Shown piece after piece: positions 8,774 through 17,343 of a stretch of DNA of 64,000 nucleotides. Source of the stretch: Rhizobium metallidurans (GTDB taxonomy: Bacteria; Pseudomonadota; Alphaproteobacteria; Rhizobiales; Rhizobiaceae); the NCBI RefSeq assembly GCF_014196505.1, contig NZ_JACIDW010000001.1, positions 434,001 through 498,000 of the forward strand, given 5' to 3'. The notes under the pieces were generated by a model. That model worked only from the letters and a program-made list of their open reading frames with translations, had not been told where the DNA came from and searched no databases. Position numbers and translations under genes: made by a program. How positions within the stretch are numbered: the first letter of the stretch is position 1; the number at the start of each line of letters is the position of its first letter.

Positions 8774-9486
8774 GGCTGTTCCAAACTCTTTACAGTTGAT
8801 GGATCGCAATCTTCGCGCCAGCGGATAAATTTGGCCGGCACGCCGGCGACGACCGAGAATGGCTCGACATCGGAGACGACGACCGCGCCTGCCCCGACGA
8901 TCGCGCCCTTGCCGATCGTGACGCCCGGCAGGATGGTGGCGTTCGTTCCGATGTCAGCCCAGGCGCCGATGCGCACCGGCTTGATCTCAAGATTGGTCTT
9001 GATGACGGGGACATCGACCGGCAGAGCGGTGTGGCTCGAGCCGAGAACCTTGGCCCCCGGCCCCCAGCCGACGCATTCCTCGATTATGAGGTTGCGGGCA
9101 TCGAAGTAAGCCTGCGGCCCGATCCAGCTATTGTCTCCGATCTTGCACGTGCCGTCGAAGCGGCCCTGGATATAGGCCTGGGCGCCGATGAACACGCCGT
9201 TGCCGATCTCGAAGGTTTCGGCATGCTTGAAGCCGACGCCGCTGCCTACCTGAAGCCCGGAGCCGCAGGAGCGCGCCAGCGCGCGCCATATCACTCGGCG
9301 CATGAAGGCATCGACGAACCCGTCGCCAGTGGCAAATCGAGCGTGCAGTTCGACCAGTCCGGCAAGTCCATAGGACTGTCGGAGCTCCTTGGCGAGTTCG
9401 GTCTGGTAGTCCGGATCGGCGATATTCTCCTTCAATCCGTGGACGGACTGGACGAGCCGGATCGGGGATGCGGCATCAGCTGACAT
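8770..9486 (-). CDS. Left-handed beta-helix (hexapeptide) acyltransferase
   Basis: A 238-residue acyltransferase of the LbH superfamily. After about 75 N-terminal residues come imperfect hexapeptide repeats such as IGNGVF, IGDNSW, IGAWAD, IGTNAT and IGKGAI, ending with the VVAGVPAK signature of the CysE/WbbJ group. A conserved-type SSHT segment could supply the catalytic His. It probably acetylates an amino or hydroxyl group on a sugar. The ATG at 9486 lies inside the end of the upstream aminotransferase gene (11-base overlap), and its own stop overlaps the epimerase start. It is the second acyltransferase of the operon, with a longer N-terminal part than the first. Confidence 0.82.
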   Translation of the reverse strand: MSADAASPIRLVQSVHGLKENIADPDYQTELAKELRQSYGLAGLVELHARFATGDGFVDAFMRRVIWRALARSCGSGLQVGSGVGFKHAETFEIGNGVFIGAQAYIQGRFDGTCKIGDNSWIGPQAYFDARNLIIEECVGWGPGAKVLGSSHTALPVDVPVIKTNLEIKPVRIGAWADIGTNATILPGVTIGKGAIVGAGAVVVSDVEPFSVVAGVPAKFIRWREDCDPSTVKSLEQP

Positions 9487-10582
9487 AGGCGTCGTGCTCC
9501 ACCGCGGTTGCCACTTCTTCCACCTGCCGCATTGTCAGTTCAGGGTAGATGGGCAGCGAAAGGACCTCGCGCGCTGCCGCCTCCGATACCGGGAAATCGC
9601 CGACGCCGTAGCCTAGATCGGCATGCGCTTCCTGCAGATGCACCGGAACCGGATAGTGCAGCCCGGTGTGGATGCCTTCGTCGCGCAGCGTCTGCTGCAG
9701 CTGATCTCGGTCCGGGCTGCGCACCGCGTAAACGTGGTACACATGGCGGCGGCCATCGGCCTCGGTCGGCGCGCGTACGCTTCGCGAGCCGGCCAGAAGC
9801 GCATCGTAACGCGCGGCCCGCACGCGTCTTGCCTCCGTCCATTCCTCCAGATGCCTGAGCTTGATACGAAGGATCGCCCCCTGGATCTCGTCCATGCGGT
9901 AATTGTAGCCCTTCATGACGTGATGGTAGCGCTTCTCCTGGCCCCAATCGCGCAACATCCGCATGGTCTTGGCCTGCTCGTCGTCATTCGTGACGATGAT
10001 GCCGCCTTCTCCGCAGGCGCCGAGGTTCTTGCCCGGATAGAAGCTGAAGGATCCGGACAGGCCGATGCTGCCGGCCCGCAGCCCCTTGTATTCCGCGCCA
10101 TGCGCCTGGCAGGCGTCTTCGATGACCGGCAGCCCGTATCTGTCGGCGATTGCCTGGATGGCATCCATATCCGCCATCTGACCATAGAGATGAACGGGCA
10201 CGATCGCCTTCGTTCTGCGTGTGATGGCCGCTTCGAGCTTTGACGGATCCATGGTGAGGGTTACCGGCTCGACATCGACGAAGACCGGCCGCGCTCCCGT
10301 GTAACAAATGGCCGCCGTGGTCGCTACGAATGTCAGCGAAACGGTGACCACCTCGTCATCCGGGCCGACGCCCGCGGCAAGCAGCGACAGGTGGAGCGCG
10401 CTGGTGCCGGTGTTGACGGCGATGGCGTGCTTCGTGTTGCAGTAGCGAGCGAATTCTTCCTCGAAGCGGGCGACTTCCTCGCCAAGCACATAGTGGCCAG
10501 AGGCCAGAACGCGCAGCACCGCCGCATCGACGTCATCTTTGATCGACGCATACTGAGCCTTGAGATCGAGGAGCGGTATCAT
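9476..10582 (-). CDS. DegT family aminotransferase, WbpE-like
   Basis: A 368-residue PLP-dependent aminotransferase. The N-terminus MIPLLDLKAQY, VIEDACQAHGA with Asp156, and SFYPGKNLGA with Lys185 as the PLP lysine are typical of the family. It follows a Gfo/Idh dehydrogenase and an acyltransferase and precedes another acyltransferase. That trio matches the WbpB-WbpE-WbpD steps in which a UDP-GlcNAc-uronate is oxidised at C3, transaminated and acetylated to a 2,3-diacetamido uronic acid. This pathway match is inference from order and family; the WbpA-type dehydrogenase is not in the window. The ATG at 10582 overlaps the upstream stop. Confidence 0.87.
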   Translation of the reverse strand: MIPLLDLKAQYASIKDDVDAAVLRVLASGHYVLGEEVARFEEEFARYCNTKHAIAVNTGTSALHLSLLAAGVGPDDEVVTVSLTFVATTAAICYTGARPVFVDVEPVTLTMDPSKLEAAITRRTKAIVPVHLYGQMADMDAIQAIADRYGLPVIEDACQAHGAEYKGLRAGSIGLSGSFSFYPGKNLGACGEGGIIVTNDDEQAKTMRMLRDWGQEKRYHHVMKGYNYRMDEIQGAILRIKLRHLEEWTEARRVRAARYDALLAGSRSVRAPTEADGRRHVYHVYAVRSPDRDQLQQTLRDEGIHTGLHYPVPVHLQEAHADLGYGVGDFPVSEAAAREVLSLPIYPELTMRQVEEVATAVEHDAYVS

Positions 10583-11616
10583 GCACTCAGCCTTGCCTGT
10601 TCGAGTTCGATGACGCGGCCGCGCTGGGCCAGGGATTGGGTGGCAGCTTCCAGAATGCGCGTGACGCGCAGACCGGCATGGCCGTCGGCAAGCGGTTGTG
10701 TGTTGGTGGCCACGCAGTCGACGAACTGCTTGAGCTCTCGTCCAAGTGCTTCGGTCATGTCGAGCTGCGGGGCGTACATGTCGCCGGTGCGATAGCCGAC
10801 GCGCATCTGGTAGACCTGATCGCCGTTCTGCTCGGCGCCGCCGTTCAGCGTGATGCCCTTGTCGTAGACCTTGATCTTTTCGCTGGGCTCGAGATCGTCA
10901 TAGACGATCATCTTGTTGCTGCCGCCGATCAGCGTCCGGCGCACCTTCACCGGCGCTAGCCAATTGACGTGTATATGCGCGATCAGCTTGCTCTGGAAGA
11001 ACAGCGTCAGATAGGCGATGTTCTCAGGCTCGCCCGCCACATGGCCCATGCCCGTCGCCGAAACCGCGACCGGCTTTTCCGGCAGTACGTAGTCCATGAT
11101 CGCCAGGTCGTGGACGGCGAGATCCCATACGACGCTGACGTCGTGCTGGAAGAGGCCGAGATTCACGCGAACCGAGTCATAATAATAGACGTCGCCGAGA
11201 CCGGTCTCGATGATCTCGCGCATCTTGCGGACCGCGCCGGTGTGAATGAACGTGTGGTCGACGGCGAGAATGAGCCCACGGCGTGTGGCTTCCTCGACCA
11301 TGCGCCGCGCCTCTTCGGAGGTCGAGGCCATCGGCTTTTCGACAAAAACGTGCTTGCCGGCCATCATCGCCTGCATGGCAAGTTTGTAGTGGGCGAAGAC
11401 AGGCGTGGCGATCGCGATGGCGTGCACCCGGGGATCCCGAAGCACCTCATCGAAATCGTCGGTGATCTGCACCGTGGGATAGCGCATCTGCACGGCGCCC
11501 AGCCGCTCTTTCTTCAGGTCGCAGACCCAGATCAGCTGCGCGCCAGGGGTTTCGGCGAAATTTCGGACCAGATTGGGTCCCCAGTAACCATAACCGACGA
11601 CGGCGATACCGATCAT
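10579..11616 (-). CDS. Gfo/Idh/MocA family oxidoreductase, WbpB-like
   Basis: A 345-residue NAD(P)-dependent dehydrogenase. The dinucleotide-binding motif GYGYWGPN sits at residues 8-15, and the family's EKP (93-95) with its catalytic lysine is clear. In this setting it probably oxidises the C3 hydroxyl of a nucleotide sugar to give the keto substrate of the adjacent aminotransferase. It overlaps both neighbours by four bases (ATGA type), which indicates translational coupling. Members of this family elsewhere act on inositols or glucose derivatives, so the assignment to nucleotide-sugar chemistry rests on its neighbours. Confidence 0.87.
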   Translation of the reverse strand: MIGIAVVGYGYWGPNLVRNFAETPGAQLIWVCDLKKERLGAVQMRYPTVQITDDFDEVLRDPRVHAIAIATPVFAHYKLAMQAMMAGKHVFVEKPMASTSEEARRMVEEATRRGLILAVDHTFIHTGAVRKMREIIETGLGDVYYYDSVRVNLGLFQHDVSVVWDLAVHDLAIMDYVLPEKPVAVSATGMGHVAGEPENIAYLTLFFQSKLIAHIHVNWLAPVKVRRTLIGGSNKMIVYDDLEPSEKIKVYDKGITLNGGAEQNGDQVYQMRVGYRTGDMYAPQLDMTEALGRELKQFVDCVATNTQPLADGHAGLRVTRILEAATQSLAQRGRVIELEQARLSA

Positions 11617-12119
11617 CGTGCCCTCCCAGATGATAGAATTTCGACAGGCGCATCCTTTGCGCGGCCTATGACCCGCGCCGGCACGCCGGCAACGATCGCG
11701 TAAGCGGGAACATTCTTGGTGACGACCGCACCGGCACCGACCTGCGCACCTTCGCCGATCGTCACACCTGCCACGATTGTGGCGTTGCTTCCGATCGATG
11801 CACCGCGCTTGACCAGCGTTGGGACAACGGACCAGTCGGCGTCCGACTGCAGAGAACCGTTCAGATTGATGGCCCGCGGCTGCAGATCGTTGGTGAACAT
11901 CACCCCATGACCGATAAAGACGCCGTCTTCGATCGTCACGCCCTCGCAGATGAACGAATGGCTGGAAATCTTGCAGCTTTCACCGATCTGGGCACCCTTC
12001 TGGATCTCAACGAAGGTCCCGACCCGTGACCCGGCGCCGATGACGCAGCCATAAAGATTGACGAGATCTGGGTGATGGATAACGACGCCTTCCCCCAGTT
12101 TCACGCTTGCAGCAATCAT
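11613..12119 (-). CDS. Hexapeptide-repeat sugar acetyltransferase, WbpD-like
   Basis: A 168-residue left-handed beta-helix acetyltransferase, close in size to WbpD. Hexapeptide turns such as IGAGSR, IGESCK, IEDGVF, IGSNAT and IGEGAQ run through the protein. A ISSHSFICEGV segment and VMFTNDLQPR match the active-site region of N-acetyltransferases acting on UDP-3-amino sugars. It ends with VAGVPARVIG. The ATG at 12119 has GGGG 7 bases upstream; an in-frame start at 12134 is less likely. It is the first gene of the six-gene amino-sugar operon and faces the GT8 gene across a 397-base intergenic region. Confidence 0.82.
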   Translation of the reverse strand: MIAASVKLGEGVVIHHPDLVNLYGCVIGAGSRVGTFVEIQKGAQIGESCKISSHSFICEGVTIEDGVFIGHGVMFTNDLQPRAINLNGSLQSDADWSVVPTLVKRGASIGSNATIVAGVTIGEGAQVGAGAVVTKNVPAYAIVAGVPARVIGRAKDAPVEILSSGRAR

Positions 12120-12516
12120 GCTTGAACCCCGCATACTTCACACAACTAATCGAGATCACAGAAACTCTGCTGGTATTGTCGAGGTCAAAAGAATAGCTTT
12201 TTCACTCCTCAGTAAAGAATGACAAATGTTGTACATTTTGCATCTAAAGGCGTACCTCCCGGCACATTCCTTATTGCGAGATGAAGTAAAGCTCTGTTTA
12301 TCGAAATATATGACCAGTGTTGTTTGGTGGCCCACGACGCCATGAAGAGGCTTGAGAATAAGGTGGGATCAAAAGGCGTAAACCGATGGCGCGCTGTAGC
12401 TTAAGCGTTAGCGTGACATACCCGTTTAGCTTAGTACCGCCGGCTTGCCGGGCTTCGGTTGTTGGAAGACACTACAGGCAGACAGCTTTAGGCGTTTAAG
12501 TATCGGGGCAACCCTA
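12120..12516. other. Divergent promoter region of the sugar and transferase operons
   Basis: These 397 bases are more AT-rich than their surroundings, especially 12180-12330, and lie between the minus-strand amino-sugar operon and the plus-strand glycosyltransferases. They should contain both promoters. No palindromic operator or hairpin stands out. The last 72 bases are open in frame with the GT8 gene, so the boundary depends on which start is used. Confidence 0.5.
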
Positions 12517-13539
12517 GTGGGCATCTGTGAAGCGAACAAACTGGGCTTGGAAAGCGCAAGACGTGCGGATCATACCTCTGGCATCAGCCGAAGGCTATGC
12601 CCGCTCGTGCTGGCCGCCGACTCCGCCTATGCGATGCCGCTTGCGACAACGATAAGGTCCGTCGCGGAAGCAAATGCCAGTGCTTGGCCCCTGGAAATCC
12701 ATGTCATTCACGATGGCATTGACAGCGCGACGCAGCAGAGGATCTTCGACTCCTCACCCCGCGGTTCTGTCACGATCGACTGGCACGCAATTGATGTTTC
12801 ACTGTTCGCCAGCGACTACGTTCCGTTGCCCTACATCTCGAGAATGACGTTCTCGCGCTTGGTCTTGCCAAGTGTTTTGACCGAGAGGGTTGGAAAAGTA
12901 CTCTATCTCGACAGCGATATTCTTGTTCTTGGCGATCTTTCGCCTCTGTGCGATATCGATTTGAGCGATGCCGTCATCGGCGCCGTTCTCGATCCCCTTG
13001 ATGCGGAAGTCAAACGAAACAAGCGTGGTCTTGAGAAGGTTCCGCGCGTCGGCCACTATTTCAATGCGGGCGTGCTGCTCGTCGATCTCGGCAACTGGCG
13101 TAACGCGCAGGTGACGGAAAAGACGCTCAACTATCTCGATCGGTTTCCGAAGTCGCCGTTTTCGGATCAGGATGCCCTAAACGTTGCGTGCGACGGTCTC
13201 TGGAAACAGCTCGACAGCAAATGGAATTTTCAATGCGAGCCGCATGAAAGCATTGTGTCCGCGGTCGACGCGGGGCGACCGGCAATCGCCCATTTCGTTA
13301 CGAAGTCGAAGCCTTGGAAGCCTTCCAGCATGAGCGTGAATGCGGCCCGCTATGACGCAGTGCGCGCAAGGACGAGGTTCGCACGCAGCATGCCGGAAAT
13401 CGCACGAGAAGAAATCGCGACCTTGGCACACAAGCTTCTGAAGAGATCGTCCCTTGTTCGATCGGCGTGGTCTTTGGCTAAGAGCTTTCGAAACGCAAGG
13501 CCGGCCATGATCGCACAGAGCCGCACGGAGGATAAATAG
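12517..13539 (+). CDS. Glycosyltransferase family 8
   Basis: A retaining GT8 transferase of about 340 residues. The metal-binding DxD is in YLDSDILV. The family's later HYFNAGVLLVDL strand, the SDQDALN stretch and a C-terminal HFVTKSKPWK (His and Lys contacting the diphosphate) are all present. GT8 members of polysaccharide loci typically move galactose or glucose. The start is uncertain: no ATG is available before the catalytic domain. A GTG at 12517 with GGGG 8 bases upstream is preferred to the TTG at 12445. It is followed two bases later by a GT2 gene, indicating co-transcription. Confidence 0.82.
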   Translation: MGICEANKLGLESARRADHTSGISRRLCPLVLAADSAYAMPLATTIRSVAEANASAWPLEIHVIHDGIDSATQQRIFDSSPRGSVTIDWHAIDVSLFASDYVPLPYISRMTFSRLVLPSVLTERVGKVLYLDSDILVLGDLSPLCDIDLSDAVIGAVLDPLDAEVKRNKRGLEKVPRVGHYFNAGVLLVDLGNWRNAQVTEKTLNYLDRFPKSPFSDQDALNVACDGLWKQLDSKWNFQCEPHESIVSAVDAGRPAIAHFVTKSKPWKPSSMSVNAARYDAVRARTRFARSMPEIAREEIATLAHKLLKRSSLVRSAWSLAKSFRNARPAMIAQSRTEDK

Positions 13540-13541
13540 CC

Positions 13542-14543
13542 GTGTTCGTTGATAATGATCAGTGCCGAAATGTCGACTTCGAACCAAAGCAGCATGAGAG
13601 CTTCGGCTCCATCGCCGTTGATCGAACCGTATCGGTCATCATCCCGACGTTCAACCGCGGCCAATTGGTCATGGCTGCCGTCGAGAGCGTTCTCAGTCAG
13701 GGCATAAGCGGCGTGGAAGTCATCGTTGTCGATGATGGCTCGACCGACGGCACCCGGGAACTCTTCCAGGAACACCGCCCCGGCGTGCGTTATGTCTACC
13801 AGCAAAACGGTGGCGTTAGTGCGGCGCGAAATCGCGGCGTCGTCGAGAGTTCGGCGAAGCTGATCGCATTTCTCGACAGCGACGATCTGTGGGCGCCTGG
13901 AAAGCTGCGCGCGCAACTGGACCGCGTGACATCGGACGGTGTCCTCAGTTTCCAGGGTGTCGGCTGGTTTGTCGATGCTGATGGGGACACTTCTTTGCTG
14001 AAGCAGGTGTCGCAGGTGATCTGGCCGCGAATTGATGCGGACGGCTTTGTCGTCGACGCCGTGCTTGATGTCGCCGAAGGGCGTTATTTCCATCTGGGCA
14101 CGATGCTCTGCACGCGGGCTGCCTTTCTGGAGGTCGGCTTCTTCGATCCGGCATTGTCCATGGGCGAGGACGAAGATTGGTTCAGCAGGGCTTCGCTTAC
14201 CAAGCGTTTTCACTACGATTCCTCCCCCCTGCTTCAGCGACGGTTCCACAGCGATCAGACACCGAACGACAGCGAAAAGTCCTTGCGAAGCCTGAAGACG
14301 GTGTTCGAGCGAATTGTCGATCGGACGGCCGAAGGGCACAAGCGGGCCAGTCGCGTAGCCGTAAAGAGGCTTGCGGCAAAATGCTCTCATCTGGCGAACT
14401 ATCTGAATGCCGGGCATCGATACGACGAGGCAAGCAGGGAGATGGTGAAGGCCTACTCTCTGACCCCATTCAACATGCTACGCCTGATGAAACTGCTCTT
14501 TTTTGCGGGCAAGTCATACCTGCCTCGCCGACAGGATCCGTGA
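13542..14543 (+). CDS. Glycosyltransferase family 2
   Basis: A 333-residue inverting GT2 transferase. The catalytic domain begins at about residue 30 with VSVIIPTFNRG, continues with VDDGSTDGT, then AARNRG and FLDSDDLW, whose DSDD binds the metal-nucleotide. A later MGEDEDWF supplies the catalytic-base-type acidic cluster. There is no membrane segment, so it should work in the cytoplasm on a lipid-linked oligosaccharide. The start is a GTG with GGAGG upstream, two bases after the GT8 stop. The C-terminal 70 residues are basic and unrelated to known motifs. The sugar donor is unknown. Confidence 0.87.
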   Translation: MFVDNDQCRNVDFEPKQHESFGSIAVDRTVSVIIPTFNRGQLVMAAVESVLSQGISGVEVIVVDDGSTDGTRELFQEHRPGVRYVYQQNGGVSAARNRGVVESSAKLIAFLDSDDLWAPGKLRAQLDRVTSDGVLSFQGVGWFVDADGDTSLLKQVSQVIWPRIDADGFVVDAVLDVAEGRYFHLGTMLCTRAAFLEVGFFDPALSMGEDEDWFSRASLTKRFHYDSSPLLQRRFHSDQTPNDSEKSLRSLKTVFERIVDRTAEGHKRASRVAVKRLAAKCSHLANYLNAGHRYDEASREMVKAYSLTPFNMLRLMKLLFFAGKSYLPRRQDP

Positions 14544-14686
14544 GTGCGGAAAAGCGGGATTTCAAATGCAGCGCCTAGCGCTGATCTCGAAAGAATGCGG
14601 TCGAGCGGCACACGCCTTGGCGTCGAATTCCAGTGCCGCGCAGCCAAGTACGTGCTTGCGACGTTATAGGTGTCCGGAGGAGTTTC

Positions 14687-15616
14687 ATGTCAGCCACTGT
14701 CTCAGTCATACTTCCGACCTACAATCGAAGCCACAGTCTTGCAGCCGCGATGAATAGCGTATTGATGCAGTCCTATTCGGATCTTGAACTGATCGTTGTC
14801 GATGACGCGTCTTCGGAGGATATCGAAGCCGTCGTGAGCAGCATCGGCGATCATCGGGTGCGCTATGTTCGTCGTCCCCGGAACGGCGGCGCCGGGGCTG
14901 CTCGAAACACCGGTCTTGCTCACGCCAAGGGCGACTACATTGCGTTTCAGGACAGCGACGACATCTGGCTTCCGCAAAAGCTCGCAAAGCAGGTGGAGCT
15001 TCTTTCAAGTCTTCCGGCGCATGTCGGTGTCGTGACCGGCGCAAAGATTATCTACGGGAGAGATTCCCATTTCAATTTCGGGGCTGCGAAGGTCGCATAC
15101 GCGCCGCCCCCCGAGAGCCGGCTTCGAAGCGACGAAAACCAGGTGGTGAGACTTCTGACAGAAAACAGACTGAGTGTTCAGAACGCCCTGTTTCGCCGGG
15201 GGTGCTTTTCCGGCACCGATTGGTTCGATCTCTGTGCGCGAGCGAACGAAGATTGGGAGTTCGCGATAAGGCTGGCTCAACAAACGACAATTCACGAGGA
15301 TATCGAGCCGGTGGTGCTTGGCTTTATTTCTTCGGATAGCATCTCCAGAAACGCACGCCGGGAGGCGATAGGGCAACTGCGTATCCTTCGCAAGAATAGG
15401 CTGACGCTCAAGAGCCTGAGATATCAAAGAGCGCTCCTGCTTTTGGGACTGAGCAGACACCTGTTCAAACTTGGCAAAAGACGATCGGCAAACCGCTTCC
15501 TGATAGCGAGTGTTCTGGATCATCCGTTCAGCGCAGGACTGGTGATTTCCTCCGGCATGAAGAAGGTTCATCGAATGTTGCGTCCCGGCGCAATCAAGCG
15601 GCTGCAGCCTGCCTAA
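14687..15616 (+). CDS. Glycosyltransferase family 2
   Basis: A 309-residue GT2 transferase. It starts directly with the catalytic domain: VSVILPTYNRS, VDDASSED, a GGAGAARNTG segment and FQDSDDIW with the metal-binding DSDD. ANEDWEF provides the ED pair. The start at 14687 is decided by a strong GGAGG ribosome site; the open frame upstream to 14633 is ignored. The 143 bases before it are non-coding. The C-terminal third is basic and may sit on the membrane surface. Its place between two other GT2 genes suggests that it adds one residue of the repeat unit. Confidence 0.86.
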   Translation: MSATVSVILPTYNRSHSLAAAMNSVLMQSYSDLELIVVDDASSEDIEAVVSSIGDHRVRYVRRPRNGGAGAARNTGLAHAKGDYIAFQDSDDIWLPQKLAKQVELLSSLPAHVGVVTGAKIIYGRDSHFNFGAAKVAYAPPPESRLRSDENQVVRLLTENRLSVQNALFRRGCFSGTDWFDLCARANEDWEFAIRLAQQTTIHEDIEPVVLGFISSDSISRNARREAIGQLRILRKNRLTLKSLRYQRALLLLGLSRHLFKLGKRRSANRFLIASVLDHPFSAGLVISSGMKKVHRMLRPGAIKRLQPA

Positions 15617-15640
15617 CGAATAGGTACGCACGTGTATATG

Positions 15641-15669
15641 CTTATACTGAAAGTATCATAAAGTATAAT
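15641..15669 (+). promoter_or_regulatory. Candidate sigma70 promoter before third GT2 gene
   Basis: A perfect TATAAT at 15664-15669 lies in an AT-rich 134-base gap. A poor -35 (TTATAC at 15642-15647) sits 16 bases upstream. The region also contains short dyads around AGTAT. It could give the next gene its own promoter. The assignment is weak because only the -10 matches consensus. Confidence 0.35.
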
Positions 15670-15750
15670 GTCCAAATTGAAGCAGTAGATTTGATTTTAA
15701 ATTTGCATAATATTCGCGAATGAACGCTGCTTCTGCATGTGGGGATTTGG

Positions 15751-16755
15751 ATGAGAACTTCGGTCGATGTCGTCATACCGTGCTACAATTATGCAAGATT
15801 TCTTACCGAGGCTGTTAAAAGCGTCGTATCGCAGGCCGGTGTCGATGTTCGCGTGCTGATCATAGACGACTGTTCCCCGGACAACACGCAGGAGGTTGGC
15901 GAGGAATTGGCCGCGCTGCATCCATGCGTCGAATTCCGTCGCCATGCCAGCAACAAGGGACATATTTCAACCTACAATGAGGGCATCGAGTGGGCGAGTT
16001 CCGACCTGTTTCTTCTCCTGTCGGCTGATGATGCCTTACTGCCCGGAGCTCTGCAGCGCGTCGCACGGATGATGGCGGATCGACCTGATTTGAGTTTTGT
16101 GTTCGGCAACGCGATGCTGCAGAATGATGAGGGAATTCGTGTCCTGAGCGAACCGCTTGGCAAAAGCCGAGGCGCTCGCGAAACGGTCCTGTCCTGCCGC
16201 GATTTTGTGGAAGTGCTGGGAGGAAGGAATATCGTCCCGACCCCAAGCGCTGTCGTCAGGACCAGCGCACAGAAACAGGCTGGCGGATATAATCATGACC
16301 TGCCGCACGCCGGCGACCTCGCGATGTGGCTGCTACTGGCGGCTGCGGGGCCCGTGGGTTTCGTCTACGAGCCGCAGGCGGTTTACAGAGTGCACGCACA
16401 GAACATGTCGAAAACTTACGCATCGGCGAGGTTGCCTGACGTCAAGCAACGACTGGCTGCCTTTGAGCTTTTCCTGCAGGAAGCAGGGCGGCATGGTCAG
16501 GACGTGCCGTTGCTCCGGCGAATGGCGATGAAAGACCTGGCGAAAGATTCGATGAAGCAGGCCTGCATGGCGTTCAACGAAGATGAACCGAACGTTTCGT
16601 TCGAGTTGAAGAGGCTGGCGCAGCAATTCGACCCAGGCGCTCGCTTCTCAATGCCGGGGCTTCGTCTTCTGTTGAGGACGGCACTCGGGCAGGGTCGATG
16701 GAGGCAGGTTCGATCGATCGCGTCGGCATGCAGGAGCGTCTATCCGCGTCAATGA
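15751..16755 (+). CDS. Glycosyltransferase family 2
   Basis: A 334-residue GT2 transferase. Motifs in order are VDVVIPCYNYA, IDDCSPDNT, SNKGHISTYNEG, LLLSADD (the metal-binding Asp pair) and HAGDLAMWL in place of the usual ED cluster. The ATG at 15751 follows GGGGATTTGG; a GTG at 15739 is in frame but has no ribosome site. The C-terminal 110 residues are helical and not recognised. It is the last of four transferases on this strand and ends inside a 10-bp perfect hairpin. Its role as a repeat-unit transferase is inferred from position. Confidence 0.86.
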   Translation: MRTSVDVVIPCYNYARFLTEAVKSVVSQAGVDVRVLIIDDCSPDNTQEVGEELAALHPCVEFRRHASNKGHISTYNEGIEWASSDLFLLLSADDALLPGALQRVARMMADRPDLSFVFGNAMLQNDEGIRVLSEPLGKSRGARETVLSCRDFVEVLGGRNIVPTPSAVVRTSAQKQAGGYNHDLPHAGDLAMWLLLAAAGPVGFVYEPQAVYRVHAQNMSKTYASARLPDVKQRLAAFELFLQEAGRHGQDVPLLRRMAMKDLAKDSMKQACMAFNEDEPNVSFELKRLAQQFDPGARFSMPGLRLLLRTALGQGRWRQVRSIASACRSVYPRQ

Positions 16756-16766
16756 CGACGCGGATA
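16741..16766 (+). terminator. Hairpin at the end of the glycosyltransferase operon
   Basis: TATCCGCGTC at 16741-16750 and GACGCGGATA at 16757-16766 form a perfect 10-bp stem with a six-base loop. The TGA stop codon of the last GT2 gene lies within the loop. No T-run follows, so it may protect the mRNA 3' end or act with Rho rather than as a classical terminator. Confidence 0.45.
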
Positions 16767-17343
16767 GGAGTGAACCATCCGCCGGTATCACGATCCGGCG
16801 CGCTCCAGTCACGGCCACGTCGTCAAGGTCGGCGGCTTGCCCTGGTGAGCTTCATGGTTCCGCCCCCCGGTCCATCGCCCACTATATCAAGGCGCGGCCA
16901 ACCCCGAGGCCTATATGCCCTCGGAGCGCAGCAACAAAGCGAGCTCCTAACGGATTGGGCAAGACAGGGCGTGTTGCAGCTCTGCCGCTGGTTGCCTGGA
17001 CGCGATCTCACCTTGGCGACAGCAGTCCTGCCGTCCACACGTTGGCTGCGTCACCGCCAGCCAGGGCCAGCCGCATCACGCGACCGCATCTGGCGGCCAG
17101 TCTTCCAACCCTGCCAGATCGGCGACAGATAGGCGTCCGGCGCGGGAGCGCCTTTCTTTCAAATATAGCTCTCATAGGTTGTCCAATTACCAGGATTCGC
17201 GCAACCTTCGATGCCACATTTTATCTACCGCTATTTGAGTAGCTGTGAACCTATTCGGCTGAGTTTATCGCGGATGAAGTTGGTGTAGGATGGCTGACAG
17301 CAATCAAGAATAGATAGGTGTAACCCAAAAGACGGAGAGCAAT
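16767..17343. other. Non-coding gap of 577 bases
   Basis: No gene can be supported here. Open frames exist on both strands (plus to 17132; minus 16823-17038 and 17008-17217), but they lack ribosome sites, have scattered Arg/Pro/Ser-rich translations and resemble no family I know. The stretch could be a decayed gene. The last 140 bases are AT-richer and should carry the promoter of the Hint-domain gene. Confidence 0.4.
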
